Positions 47,202-55,714 of a stretch of 64,000 nt of DNA are shown one piece after another. Origin of the DNA: Actinocorallia populi (lineage in GTDB: Bacteria > Actinomycetota > Actinomycetes > Streptosporangiales > Streptosporangiaceae). A model generated the notes under the pieces. The model worked only from the letters and a program-made list of their open reading frames with translations. It was not told where the DNA came from and did no database searches. Each line of letters opens with the position of its first letter. Positions within the stretch are counted from its first letter, which is position 1. Where the stretch lies: the NCBI RefSeq assembly GCF_002995495.1, contig NZ_PVZV01000011.1:224942-288941 (forward strand). Reading direction: 5' to 3'. The translations under genes and the position numbers were made by a program.

Positions 47202-48395
47202 ATGACGACGTCTTCCGCCCGGCTGCTGGAGCTGTCCGACGCGCATTCGGCGCACACCTACCATCCGCTGCCCGTCGTGATCTCCCGGGCGGAGGGCGTT
47301 TGGGTGACCGACGTGGCGGGCAGGCGCTACCTCGACATGCTCGCCGCCTACTCGGCGATCAACTTCGGGCACGGCAACCCCCGGCTGCTGGCGCGGGCGA
47401 AGGAGCAGCTCGAGCGGGTCACGCTGGTCAGCCGGGCCTTCGAGCACGACCAGTTCGGACCGTTCGTGTCCGAGCTGGCGGAGCTGTGCGGCAAGGACAT
47501 GGTGCTGCCGATGAACTCCGGGGCAGAAGGCGTCGAGACCGCGCTGAAGACCGCGCGCAAGTGGGGCTACGAGGTCAAGGGCGTGCCGCCGGGGCAGGCC
47601 AACATCGTGACCTTCCACGGCAACTTCCACGGCCGGACGACGACGATCATCTCCTTCTCCGACGACCCGGACGCGCACGACTCCTACGGCCCCTACACGC
47701 CGGGGTTCCGGCTCGTGCCCTACGGGGACGTCGAGGCGCTGCGCGCGGCGGTCGACGACGCGACGGTGGGGGTCCTGATCGAGCCGGTCCAGGGGGAGTC
47801 GGGGGTCAACGTGCCGCCGCCGGGCTTCCTGCGGGCGGTGCGGGAGCTGTGCACCGAGGCGAACGTGCTGATGATCGACGACGAGATCCAGGCGGGCCTC
47901 GGCCGCACGGGCCGCACGTTCGCGGCCGACCACGAGGACGTCGTCCCCGACGTCTACATCCTCGGCAAGGCGCTGGGCGGCGGGATCATGCCGGTGTCGG
48001 CGGTGGTGGCGGACCGCGACGTGCTGGGGGTGTTCAAGCCGGGCCAGCACGGCTCGACGTTCGGCGGCAACCCGCTGGCGTGCGCGATCGGCCGGGAGGT
48101 CGTCGCGATGCTCAAGGAGGGCACCCACCAGCGCCACTCCGCGGAGCTGGGCGCGTACCTGCACGAGCGGCTGGCCGGGTCGCCGGGCGTCGAGCGCGTC
48201 TCCGGGCGGGGCCTGTGGGCCGGGCTGCACCTGGGCCGCGCGGCCCGGCCGGTGTCGGAGCGGCTGCTGGAGCTGGGGGTGCTGGCCAAGGAGACGCACG
48301 AGACCGTGCTGCGCCTGGCGCCGCCCCTGGTGATCACCAGGGAGGAGCTGGACTGGGCGCTGGAGCGGCTGGAGACGGCGCTGGCCGGGGACTGA
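47202..48395 (+). CDS. rocD: Ornithine--oxo-acid transaminase
   Basis: This 397-residue class III aminotransferase has motifs MNSGAEGVETALK, FHGNFHGRT, the aspartate of MIDDEIQAGLGRTG, and the PLP lysine in ILGKALGGG. N-terminal HTYHPLPVVI is characteristic of ornithine aminotransferase. It converts ornithine plus 2-oxoglutarate to glutamate semialdehyde and glutamate in arginine/proline metabolism. No arginase or other arc genes adjoin it. Confidence 0.94.
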   Translation: MTTSSARLLELSDAHSAHTYHPLPVVISRAEGVWVTDVAGRRYLDMLAAYSAINFGHGNPRLLARAKEQLERVTLVSRAFEHDQFGPFVSELAELCGKDMVLPMNSGAEGVETALKTARKWGYEVKGVPPGQANIVTFHGNFHGRTTTIISFSDDPDAHDSYGPYTPGFRLVPYGDVEALRAAVDDATVGVLIEPVQGESGVNVPPPGFLRAVRELCTEANVLMIDDEIQAGLGRTGRTFAADHEDVVPDVYILGKALGGGIMPVSAVVADRDVLGVFKPGQHGSTFGGNPLACAIGREVVAMLKEGTHQRHSAELGAYLHERLAGSPGVERVSGRGLWAGLHLGRAARPVSERLLELGVLAKETHETVLRLAPPLVITREELDWALERLETALAGD

Positions 48396-48409
48396 ACACT
48401 ACTGATCGG

Positions 48410-48415
48410 TAGGAT
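48410..48415 (+). promoter_or_regulatory. Likely -10 box (TAGGAT) of leaderless rraA
   Basis: TAGGAT ends 8 nt before the ATG at 48424. Confidence 0.5.
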
Positions 48416-48423
48416 TTCGGGTC

Positions 48424-48918
48424 ATGACCTTCGCGACCGCAGACCTCATCGACGACTTCGACGCCGAACTGCTCAGCTGCGAGACGCAGTTCCGCCAGTA
48501 CGGCGGCAACCCCGTCTTCAGCGGGCCCGTCACCACGATCCGCTGCTTCCGCGACAACGGCCTGGTGAAGCGCACGCTGAACGGACCTGGCCTGGGCCGC
48601 GTCCTCGTCGTCGACGGCGGCGGCTCCCTGGCCTCCGCGCTGTGCGGCGACCTCATCGCCAAGGCCGCCGTCGACAACGGCTGGGCGGGCGTGGTCATCC
48701 ACGGCGCCGTCCGCGACACCGTCACCCTGGCCACGCTGCCGATCGGCATCAAGGCCCTGGGCTCCAACCCGCGCAAGAGCGCCAAGGACGCCGCCGGCGA
48801 GACGGACGTGCCCGTCACGTTCGGCGGCGTGGAGTTCCGGCCCGGCGACTGGCTCTACAGCGACTACGACGGCATCGTCGTCGCCGGGCGGGACGTGCTG
48901 GCCGCGCCGGAGGACTGA
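48424..48918 (+). CDS. rraA: RraA-like protein (RNase E activity regulator / HMG aldolase fold)
   Basis: This 164-residue protein carries the RraA pattern: TADLIDDF, then [32 protein letters not shown] and the Arg-Asp pair in VIHGAVRDT. The fold is shared by the RNase E inhibitor RraA and 4-hydroxy-4-methyl-2-oxoglutarate aldolase, whose metal and pyruvate residues (G-D-L and R-D) are conserved here. Many actinobacterial members may therefore be aldolases, and the name does not fix the function. Confidence 0.92.
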   Translation: MTFATADLIDDFDAELLSCETQFRQYGGNPVFSGPVTTIRCFRDNGLVKRTLNGPGLGRVLVVDGGGSLASALCGDLIAKAAVDNGWAGVVIHGAVRDTVTLATLPIGIKALGSNPRKSAKDAAGETDVPVTFGGVEFRPGDWLYSDYDGIVVAGRDVLAAPED

Positions 48919-48929
48919 CCGGCCGCGGC

Positions 48930-49154
48930 CTACCTGCCCGCGCCGGGCTGGATCCGGCTCATCAGGGTGGAGAACTCCGCCAGGGTCAGCTTGCCGTCGA
49001 GGGTGAGGTCGGCGGTCAACATGATCTCCACGACCCGTGCGGTGCTGGCCTCCTGGCCGAGCGCCCGCATCAGGTTGCGCAGTTCGTCCATGTCGATGTA
49101 CCCGTCACCGTCGACGTCGATGAGGTCGAAAGTCGCCTTGTACTCATTGCTCAC
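48930..49154 (-). CDS. EF-hand calcium-binding protein (calmodulin-like)
   Basis: This protein of about 74 residues has two EF-hands. The first loop DVDGDGYIDMDEL is canonical. The second, DLTLDGKLTLAEF, keeps Asp at 1 and 5 and Glu at 12 but is weaker. Small EF-hand proteins in Streptomyces are proposed Ca2+ buffers or sensors. The GTG at 49154 (VSNEYKATFDLIDVDG) is preferred; a GTG three codons upstream is possible. Confidence 0.9.
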   Translation of the reverse strand: MSNEYKATFDLIDVDGDGYIDMDELRNLMRALGQEASTARVVEIMLTADLTLDGKLTLAEFSTLMSRIQPGAGR

Positions 49155-49170
49155 GCGATGCACCGTATCG

Positions 49171-50628
49171 TTAGTGGCCCTTGATCATCCCGACGCGTTC
49201 GACTTCGACGGTCCGGGCGCCGGGCCTGCCGCCCAGGGTGATCCTCCGGAGCGCGACGTTGTTGTCCAGGTCCGTCTCGACGAGGCGGCGTGCCGGGTTC
49301 GCGGTGACCTCCAGCCGGTAGACGCCGTTCGGGATCTTCGTGACGTCGAAGGACTGGCCGGGCAGCGAGTGCTCGTAGGTGTCGCCGGACCCGGCCTCCA
49401 GCGCCTGGCGCAGCGACACCGAGGTGCTCTGGCCGCACGAGCTGGACAGGTCGGTGTTCTCCGGACGCGGGTTGGCGCCCTCGACCGTCAGGTCGATCTG
49501 GTCGGTGTTGGCCAGGCAGAACGCCTCCTTGCGGCCCCGGACGACGCGCTCGCCGTCCGCGGACAGGAGGCGGTAGGCGGCGAAGTCCCGGAAGTGCCAG
49601 TGCTCGTGGCCGCTCTTGGGCTCCCACTCGAACGTTCCCGTCCTGGTGTGGCCGGTCTGCGTCCCGTCCGCGTCGTAGAAGTACTGGTAGGCGTCCATGA
49701 CGTCGCTCCCCTCGCGGCGGAACCCGTCGACGACGAGCCGCGACGGGCCCGCGTTCCACACCGTCGTGGAGAAGCGCAGGTAGTCGCGCTTCTTGACGAC
49801 GCGGCCCGTGTCGTTCGTGTGCGAGACCGTGATGTCCCAGGCGGGGAGCGCCCGCAGGTCGGGTTTCGGGCCCTGCGGGACCGGCGGGACGGTGGACGGG
49901 CGGCGGCCGGGCCGCTGCGCGCCGTCCCGCGCGGCGAGCGCGAGGCGCCGCCCCGTGTGGCCTCCTCCGTGCTCCTGGTCCGCGGCGGCGCGGACGGTCA
50001 GCCCGATCGTGCGGACCTCGCCGGAGACGTCCAGCAGCCGCCGGTACTTCCGCGCGACGGACGCCTCGAGCCGGTACTTCCCGGGCTTGAGGTCGACGAG
50101 GTTCTCGCCGACGGGCGTGAAGGGCAGCGCCCAGCCCCGCTGGACGCCCCAGACCGTGCCGAGCGTGAACGGGTGGGTCGGGCAGGACTCCGGGTAGGGG
50201 CTGACCGGCGCGGCGTCCCGCTGGACCCGGTGCGCCACGCCCGCCGGGCAGAACTTCTGGGCGAGCCGTGCGACCGTCCTGCCGCGTTTGTCGATCACCT
50301 TGACCTCGAGGAAGCCCGGCAGGCCCGAGAAGTCCTTCACCAGGCCGTCGGGGAGCCTCTCGTACCGGCCGCCGGCCCACCGGTGGACCTCCGGGGCCCG
50401 GCCGTAGGAGGGGCGCCGCACCCGCAACTCGAAGCGCTCCCGGGCGGCGAGGTGGAGGCCCAGGTCGAGCGCCACTCCGGGATCGCCGGGGTAGCGCTCG
50501 GCGACCACGTTCCCGGTGGCGGCGACCAGGCGCAGCAGGGGCTCCTCGGCCGCGGCGGGCGGCGTGGGGGCGACGGCGAGGGAGAATGCGGCCAGGCCGG
50601 AGAACCCGGCGCAGAGGGGGCGGAACAC
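49171..50628 (-). CDS. Secreted lysyl oxidase-family protein
   Basis: This 485-residue protein has a signal peptide (LCAGFSGLAAFSLAVAP, cut near AAA). A long region precedes a C-terminal lysyl-oxidase domain with the copper motif SGHEHWHFRDF (His-x-His-x-His), FCLANTDQIDLTVEGANPRP, and NGVYRLEVTANPARRLVETDLDNNV. Bacterial members oxidise peptidyl lysine or amines extracellularly using copper and an LTQ cofactor. No accessory gene is adjacent. Confidence 0.92.
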   Translation of the reverse strand: MFRPLCAGFSGLAAFSLAVAPTPPAAAEEPLLRLVAATGNVVAERYPGDPGVALDLGLHLAARERFELRVRRPSYGRAPEVHRWAGGRYERLPDGLVKDFSGLPGFLEVKVIDKRGRTVARLAQKFCPAGVAHRVQRDAAPVSPYPESCPTHPFTLGTVWGVQRGWALPFTPVGENLVDLKPGKYRLEASVARKYRRLLDVSGEVRTIGLTVRAAADQEHGGGHTGRRLALAARDGAQRPGRRPSTVPPVPQGPKPDLRALPAWDITVSHTNDTGRVVKKRDYLRFSTTVWNAGPSRLVVDGFRREGSDVMDAYQYFYDADGTQTGHTRTGTFEWEPKSGHEHWHFRDFAAYRLLSADGERVVRGRKEAFCLANTDQIDLTVEGANPRPENTDLSSSCGQSTSVSLRQALEAGSGDTYEHSLPGQSFDVTKIPNGVYRLEVTANPARRLVETDLDNNVALRRITLGGRPGARTVEVERVGMIKGH

Positions 50629-50763
50629 GGCGACTCCGAGTGATCGAGACGGGAATTGCTGAGAGTATCCGTCTGATCACTCGATGTGGGTTGAATTCAG
50701 GAGAACGCTCTGATGTTCTCATGCCATCGGCCGTTATCCACGGTACGTGTCGGCGTCGTGTCC

Positions 50764-50769
50764 TAGAGT
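50764..50769 (+). promoter_or_regulatory. Likely -10 box (TAGAGT) of a leaderless Uma2 gene
   Basis: TAGAGT ends 7 nt before the ATG at 50777. Confidence 0.45.
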
Positions 50770-50776
50770 GACCTCC

Positions 50777-51445
50777 ATGGTTCTCCTGAGGAGACGGACG
50801 TTGCTCCGGCAGCCCCTCGCCTCTCCGGTCACCGCGCAGGGCCTCCGCCGCTCGCTGGCCCTGCCCCGCGGGCGTTCGATGAGCCTGACCGAGGGGCGCG
50901 TGCGCATCGACGGCGGCGAGGACGCCCGAGCGCTCGCCGCGCGGCTCGCCTGGGAGCTGCCCGACGAGGTCCGCGTGGAGCTCTACGACGAGGGGATCGT
51001 CATCGCGGGCGAGCCCTCCCCGGCCCACGAGACGGCGGTGCGCGACCTGGCGGAGCAGCTCGCGCCCTTCGCCCTCTCCCGGCAGTGGGCCGTGCGGCGC
51101 GGGCCGACCGTCCTGATGCCGCGCGGCCCCGCCTACGTGCGCTGCGACCTGGCGTACGCCCGCGCGGGCCCGGCCTGGCCGGGGGAGGTGCTGCTCGGCT
51201 CCGACCTCGCCCTGGCCGTGGAGGTCGCCGCCGACCCCGACGCCGCCGACGACCGCGGGCTCAAGCGCGCCTTCTACGCGACGGCGGGCGCGTCCTGCTA
51301 CCTGCTGGTCGACCTGCCGCTGCGCCAGGCCACCCTGTTCGACATCCCGTGCGACGGCGACTACCAGCAGCGCGTCACGGCGCCCCTCGGCGAACCCCTC
51401 CAGCTGCCCGACGGTCCCGTGCTGAAGACCCCGATACCCGACTGA
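50777..51445 (+). CDS. Uma2 family (DUF820) putative restriction-like endonuclease
   Basis: This protein of about 222 residues shows Uma2 features: VELYDEGIVIAGEPSPAHE, the acidic CDLAYARAG, the core LALAVEVAADPDAADDRG, and KRAFYATAGASCYLLVDLP. It is the second and more diverged member in the window (compare 6519). The lysine after the core Glu is less clear than in the first copy, so nuclease activity is uncertain. Confidence 0.82.
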   Translation: MVLLRRRTLLRQPLASPVTAQGLRRSLALPRGRSMSLTEGRVRIDGGEDARALAARLAWELPDEVRVELYDEGIVIAGEPSPAHETAVRDLAEQLAPFALSRQWAVRRGPTVLMPRGPAYVRCDLAYARAGPAWPGEVLLGSDLALAVEVAADPDAADDRGLKRAFYATAGASCYLLVDLPLRQATLFDIPCDGDYQQRVTAPLGEPLQLPDGPVLKTPIPD

Positions 51446-51490
51446 TCAGTACTGCTGCCAAGAGTGCCCGCCTGGTCGCACAATGTGCCC

Positions 51491-51640
51491 ATGATGCGTC
51501 TTCTCATGCTCTGCTGTGTTCTGCCACTGGTCGCGGCCTGCGACGGCGGTTCTTCCGATCCGGCCCCCGTGCCCTACACGGCGGTCCCGCAGACGCCCTC
51601 CCCGCTCCCGCGGCTCACGGCCCCCGTGCTCCAGCCGTGA
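51491..51640 (+). CDS. Tiny lipoprotein (49 aa)
   Basis: It reads MMRLLMLCCVLPLVAACDGG, a minimal type II signal peptide with lipobox VAAC, followed by a Pro/Ser/Thr-rich tail of about 28 residues. It has no globular domain. Short lipopeptides of this kind are common in actinomycete genomes and often missed by gene callers. The coding case rests on the lipobox and on codon bias. Confidence 0.6.
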   Translation: MMRLLMLCCVLPLVAACDGGSSDPAPVPYTAVPQTPSPLPRLTAPVLQP

Positions 51641-51735
51641 CCTTGGTGGTGCGGTAACTGCATCGATCTTGTGGCCTGGACGTGATCAACCGCCGGTTAT
51701 CGTGCGATCACCGGAGAATAAGAAAGGGTGGCACA

Positions 51736-51948
51736 ATGGCGGAGGAAAACAACAGGGGCCGCAGAGTGTCCGGAGACCAGCGGGCAGAACTGGCACGGAC
51801 CGCGGCCGAACAGTACGCGGCGGGGCGCAGCATCCGGGCACTCGCCGCGGAACTGGGCCGCTCGTACGGCTTCGTGCACAAACTGCTGGGCGAGGCGGGC
51901 GTGGAACTCCGCGGCCGAGGTGGAAACAACCGTTCCAAGAAGAGCTGA
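51736..51948 (+). CDS. Small helix-turn-helix DNA-binding protein (70 aa)
   Basis: This basic protein has a helix-turn-helix: QYAAGRSIRALAAELGRSYG followed by FVHKLLGEAGVELRGRGG. It resembles resolvase-type or YlxM-like HTH units and a small regulator family widespread in Streptomyces relatives. An AAAGGG site precedes the ATG at 51736. A strong hairpin follows the gene. Targets unknown. Confidence 0.88.
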   Translation: MAEENNRGRRVSGDQRAELARTAAEQYAAGRSIRALAAELGRSYGFVHKLLGEAGVELRGRGGNNRSKKS

Positions 51949-51995
51949 TTCACGGCGCGGCGGGCTGGGGGCGGCCCCCGTGCCACCAGGCAGGA

Positions 51996-52031
51996 CGGCG
52001 GCGGGCCGCTCGGGCGAGCGGCCCGCCGCCG
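51996..52031 (+). terminator. Strong hairpin after the small HTH gene
   Basis: A perfect 16-bp stem (51996-52011 with 52016-52031) with loop GGGC is followed by CTTT. Confidence 0.82.
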
Positions 52032-52349
52032 CTTTCCCCGCACCCTTCGCGCCGTGGCCCCGTCGATGGTGTTTTTACGGGTGGCCGCCACCAAGTGAAA
52101 CTTTTTCACGAACCATCATGAAAACGGGTGTTCGGGGGTGGGACGATAGACGGCGGACCCTTCGCGCGGCGCTCCCCTTTCCTTTTCCCGCCTTCTCCTC
52201 CGCCGTGAAAAGAACGGTTCGCCGATTCCCCGGTCCCGCCCATCTGGCCGAGGCCCCGCCGCAGGGCCCGGCAACGGGAGTTCCAAGAGGGGCCGCCGTC
52301 GCGGCACGGACCGTTGACACCCTCCGCACGGAGGGTGACGCTCGCCCGT
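52032..52349. other. Upstream region of the AI-2E-family gene
   Basis: It includes an AT-richer patch at about 52070-52135 with a short dyad GTGAAA-CTT-TTTCAC near 52096-52110. CCCTCCGCACGGAGGG around 52320-52335 is a small hairpin just before the start. No gene is seen. Confidence 0.4.
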
Positions 52350-53405
52350 ATGCCCCGTACGGAACGTCCAGTACAGCTCGCGCCGGGCCTCCTGGTGCTG
52401 CTCGGAACCGCGTCGGCCGCCCTGGTGCTCACCTTCCTGCACTCGGCGTCGGGCTGGGCGGCGCCGGCCATCCTGGCGCTGATGCTGACCATCGGGGTCC
52501 ATCCCGTCCGCGCCTGGCTGGCCCGGCTGGGCGCCCCCGAGTGGCTGCGCTTCCTCGTGCCGCTGCTGGTGATCCTGGTGTTCCTCGCGGCCATGGGCCT
52601 GGCCCTGGCGATCTCCATCAGCGAGCTGATCTCGCTGCTGCCCCGCTACTCCGGCCGGTTCACCGACATCGTCGACGACGCGAGCAGGCTGCTGGCCCGC
52701 GCCGACATCGACACCAGCCGCATCGCCGCCCAGGTGAGCGACCTGAACCCGGCGAACCTGGTCCCCTTCCTGCAGACCTTCCTCAACGGCGTGGTCAGCC
52801 TCTCCTCCACCGGCGTCCTGCTGGTCACCCTGCTGGTGGCGATGTGCCTGGACGCCACCGCCCTCGGCCACCAGATCGCGGCCCTGGAGTCCGAGAAACC
52901 CGACCTGGTCCGCGCCCTCCGCGGCATCGTCCGCGACACCTACAGCTACCTGAAGGTCAGCACCATCTTCGGCTTCCTCATGGCCGTCCTGGACGTCATC
53001 GCCCTGTACATCCTCGACGTCCCCCTGCCGCTGTTGTGGGGCCTGCTGGCCTTCATCGCCAACTACATCCCCACCTTTGGCTTCCTCCTGGCCCTGATCC
53101 CGCCCGCCCTCCTGGCCCTCCTCATCGATGGCCCAGCCAAGGCAGTCGCCGTGGTCATCACCTACATCGTCATCAACTTCGTCACCCAGTCCCTCCTCCT
53201 GCCCAAGTTCCTGGGCGGCGCCGTCGGCCTGTCCGTCACCCTGACGATGCTCTCCCTGATCCTGTGGACCTCCGTCCTGGGCCCCCTCGGCGCCCTCCTG
53301 GCCGTCCCCCTCACCCTCATGGTCCGCGCCCTCCTCCTGGAGGCCGACCCCGACAAGGCATGGGCCGGCCGCCTCCTCACCGGCGCCTCGCCCCGTCTCG
53401 ACTGA
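52350..53405 (+). CDS. AI-2E family transporter (TqsA/YdbO-like permease)
   Basis: This protein of about 351 residues has eight hydrophobic segments and the family's typical middle: LVRALRGIVRDTYSYLKVST, then PLPLLWGLLAFIANYIPTFG and the terminal GPLGALLAVPLTLMVRALL. Members include the quorum-signal exporter TqsA and Na+/H+ antiporters, so the substrate is open. ATG at 52350; an in-frame TTG at 52314 would add 12 residues without helix content. Confidence 0.9.
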   Translation: MPRTERPVQLAPGLLVLLGTASAALVLTFLHSASGWAAPAILALMLTIGVHPVRAWLARLGAPEWLRFLVPLLVILVFLAAMGLALAISISELISLLPRYSGRFTDIVDDASRLLARADIDTSRIAAQVSDLNPANLVPFLQTFLNGVVSLSSTGVLLVTLLVAMCLDATALGHQIAALESEKPDLVRALRGIVRDTYSYLKVSTIFGFLMAVLDVIALYILDVPLPLLWGLLAFIANYIPTFGFLLALIPPALLALLIDGPAKAVAVVITYIVINFVTQSLLLPKFLGGAVGLSVTLTMLSLILWTSVLGPLGALLAVPLTLMVRALLLEADPDKAWAGRLLTGASPRLD

Positions 53406-53465
53406 AATCCCTTTCACCGGATATTAGATGCACGGGAAGAAAAGAAATTATCGGTCATTCATTGA

Positions 53466-54248
53466 CCAACTCATTTCGTATCCCGCCTCGGCGTCAAAAC
53501 CCCTGAAGACTGCACTTTGGCCACGGGCTCCGAGGACTGCACCACCACCCCGGTGGAGCTCACCCGCGACAGCACCTTCGTCTACCGGTCCGGTGACGGG
53601 CTCTCGCGGCTCGCGGTCTGCTGCGAGATCCAGCTCCGCGTCGACCCCAGCCGGGAATGGGTCTGGCCCGTCTACCAGACCAAGCTGCGCCTCGACCTCA
53701 AATGCCCCGTCGTGCTCATCGTCATCACACCCGATCCCGCCGTGGCCCGCTGGTGCGCTCGGGGCTTCGACACCGGCCACCCCGGCTTCATCCTCGCCCC
53801 GCTCTGCATCGGCCCCGAGGAGACCGACCGCATCACCGATCTGGAGGAGGCCCGAGAAAACCTGGAATTGGCCTTCATGTCCGCGCTCACCCATGGCGAC
53901 ACGCCGCAAGGCCTGGTGATCCTCGACACCTTCGTGGAAGCCTTGAACGAAATAGACCTGGAAAAGGCCCGCCAGTACGCCGAACTACTCCTCAGATCCC
54001 TCACGGGACCCGGCAAACTCCACATGGAGCACCTGATGAAGAACGACTTCGAGTTCACCAGCGACTACGCCTGCCGCCTCCGCGCCGAAGGAGAGGCCAA
54101 GAGCATCCTGATCGTCCTCAAGGCGCGTGGCGTTCCGGTCACCCAGCACGCCCGGGACCGTATCCGCGCCTGTGCGGACACGGCGCAGCTTGAGCGTTGG
54201 CTTGAGCGTGCCGCGCGGATCGAGCACATTGACGAGCTGTTCCAGTAG
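53466..54248 (+). pseudogene. N-terminally truncated Rpn-like/PD-(D/E)XK nuclease-family gene
   Basis: From TGA 53463 the frame is open through RLGVKTPEDCTLATGSED to the stop at 54246. Family features are AVCCEIQLRVDP (catalytic Glu-x-Gln), WPVYQTKLRLDL, CPVVLIVITPDPAVARWC, a late RAEGEAKSILIVLKARG and C-terminal ERWLERAARIEHIDELF. The usual 30-50 N-terminal residues are absent and no ATG or GTG start is available; TTG at 53517 would give 243 residues. The upstream DNA is AT-rich, hinting at recombination. It may still be expressed from the TTG. Confidence 0.6.
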
Positions 54249-54407
54249 CGGCCCGCGGACGTGAGCGAGGGCGTCCGTACACCGTGTTCGTCGGCCGGGC
54301 GCCGGAGTCGCCTCCGTCATGGCGTCGAGACGGGGCTGGCTCGAGCGCCGCGGCTTCTCTCCGCGACTCCGCCTCTGCGCAGTCCTGAACGAAGAGGCGA
54401 ACCGTCC

Positions 54408-54743
54408 ATGTCCGATGTTCGAGTGGAGTACTTCATGGAGACCGAGAACTGCGATCTCACGAGCGGTTGCGCCTGCCAAGTCAGGTTCCTGGGCCAGGCT
54501 GAAGGCAGGGCCGAGGGCAGGATCGAAGGCAGGGCCGAGGGCATCCTCATCGTCCTCGGATCACGCGGCATCCCGGTGCCTTCGTCTGTCCGCGCGCGTA
54601 TTCGGGAGTGCACGGAGCCCGCGCGGTTGGGACTCTGGATCCAACGTGCCGTGCATGTCGACCGTGCTGAGGAGATCTTTCAGGACTGGCCTCGCCGGGG
54701 CCCGGAGAAATGGGCAAATCCATTCCAAAGTATGGATGAGTGA
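54408..54743 (+). pseudogene. C-terminal fragment of a second Rpn-like nuclease-family gene
   Basis: The 111 codons read VEYFMETENCDLTSGCACQV, then AEGRAEGRIEGRAEGILIVL and GIPVPSSVRARIREC, ending in VDRAEEIFQ. This matches only the C-terminal third of the preceding family. The (R/A)EGR tetrad repeat is typical of the family tail. With the catalytic half missing, this is a tandem paralogue reduced to its tail; the ATG at 54408 could permit a short product. Confidence 0.6.
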
Positions 54744-54817
54744 CCAACCGCTCGGTCGCGGGTGGGGATATGAAGGAAGGGCGTACACGACCAGATCTCT
54801 GTTCCGGGAGGCTCGAC

Positions 54818-55018
54818 ATGGCGGACCGAAGGCGAGAAGAGGCGGGGGACGCCGAACGGCGCACGAGCGGCGAGAAGCCCGACGCGCGCCGGGCCCCTGC
54901 CGAGGGGAAGACCGCACGCCGTCCCACGGCGACCCCTCCGGACGACACCACGGACCTGGACGACGGCCGCCGCAGAGCCCACAACCCGGAGGACTTCAGC
55001 CCCGACGATTTCGAGTAA
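54818..55018 (+). CDS. Small highly charged protein (66 aa) with DDGRxRxHNPEDxxPDDFE tail
   Basis: It starts at ATG 54818 with GGGAGG 6 nt upstream (MADRRREEAGDAERR) and is almost wholly charged and Pro/Thr/Ala-rich, hence probably disordered. The last 20 residues read DDGRRRAHNPEDFSPDDFE. Degraded versions of this tail occur at about 56950-57035 and 58790-58870, so this seems the intact member of a small local family. Function unknown. Confidence 0.6.
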   Translation: MADRRREEAGDAERRTSGEKPDARRAPAEGKTARRPTATPPDDTTDLDDGRRRAHNPEDFSPDDFE

Positions 55019-55342
55019 CACGGCGCGGCGGCATACGAGGACGTCTTCTTCCTCCGGCCCGCCCGGCCGCGCTCACACCGAAGGGCGGGCTTACGGCTCG
55101 AAACGGGCCAGGCGGGATTCAGACGGACAGGCCGGGACGCTTGATGCGTTCGTCCAGACCGGTAGACCGGTAGACCGGTAGACCGGTAGACCGGTAGACC
55201 GGCGCCCGGAAGGCGTCAGGTGCTCGCGCTGAGGATTCTCGAAGTCCCGGACGGCCGCGACGGCCGGAGAACGGCGAGTTCGACGCGGGCGTTGCCATGG
55301 ACGCCGCCGCCGTGAGGATCCTGCGTCACGCGATGCCCGGGG
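55019..55342. other. 324-bp gene-free region with an 8-bp tandem repeat
   Basis: No gene was recognised. It contains the GACCGGTA repeat (55157-55202) and otherwise high-GC sequence without coding bias. Confidence 0.5.
55157..55202. repeat. 8-bp tandem repeat GACCGGTA, about 5.8 copies
   Basis: Five perfect GACCGGTA units (55157-55196) and a partial sixth (GACCGG) are seen. Each unit contains the palindrome ACCGGT. Confidence 0.93.
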
Positions 55343-55561
55343 TCACAGGGAGTCCTCGATCTCGACCTGGATGGCTAGGGCTTCGCCGAGGTCTTCGAGG
55401 GTGTCCTCCACGAGGGTCATGTAGAGGCCGGCCACGAGTTCCTCGTCGGTGAGGAAGGGGCAGCCGAGGCGGGTGGCGATGTAGCAGCCTTGGTCACCGA
55501 AGGGGCGGATGTTCCAGTCCGGGTGCTTCCGCTGGAGTGGTGTGCATTCCTGCTCGTTCAT
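55343..55561 (-). CDS. Small protein antiparallel to an XRE/DUF397 locus (72 aa)
   Basis: MNEQECTPLQRKHPDWNIRP opens the protein, followed by GCYIATRLGCPFLTDEELVAGL and an acidic helical tail. It has an AAGGAA site upstream of the ATG at 55561. Genes of this size often sit head-to-head with XRE-DUF397 pairs in actinomycetes and may be regulated by them. I do not recognise a function. Confidence 0.72.
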   Translation of the reverse strand: MNEQECTPLQRKHPDWNIRPFGDQGCYIATRLGCPFLTDEELVAGLYMTLVEDTLEDLGEALAIQVEIEDSL

Positions 55562-55714
55562 GGATGAGTTTCCTTGGGGTTTCGAGTGCGTTCTTGTGAC
55601 CACCCTCACAGGAAGCGATTACTCTCGGCTACGAACCGCGTACTCCTCTGTCCGCACCCGCTTTCCGTGGCCGACACCCGGAATCCCGGCGGACCCGTCC
55701 ACGGGAGAACCCCG

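Noticed and set aside
52314..52319. TTGACA as a -35 element before the AI-2E-family gene
   Set aside because: No TAnnnT-like -10 follows at 16-19 bp; the bases there are GC-rich and lie in the small hairpin.
53428..53919. 163-codon frame as the real start of the nuclease-family gene
   Set aside because: Only its first codons could belong to the family N-terminus. Beyond that the sequence is an off-frame shadow of the true frame, so it was treated as evidence of truncation.
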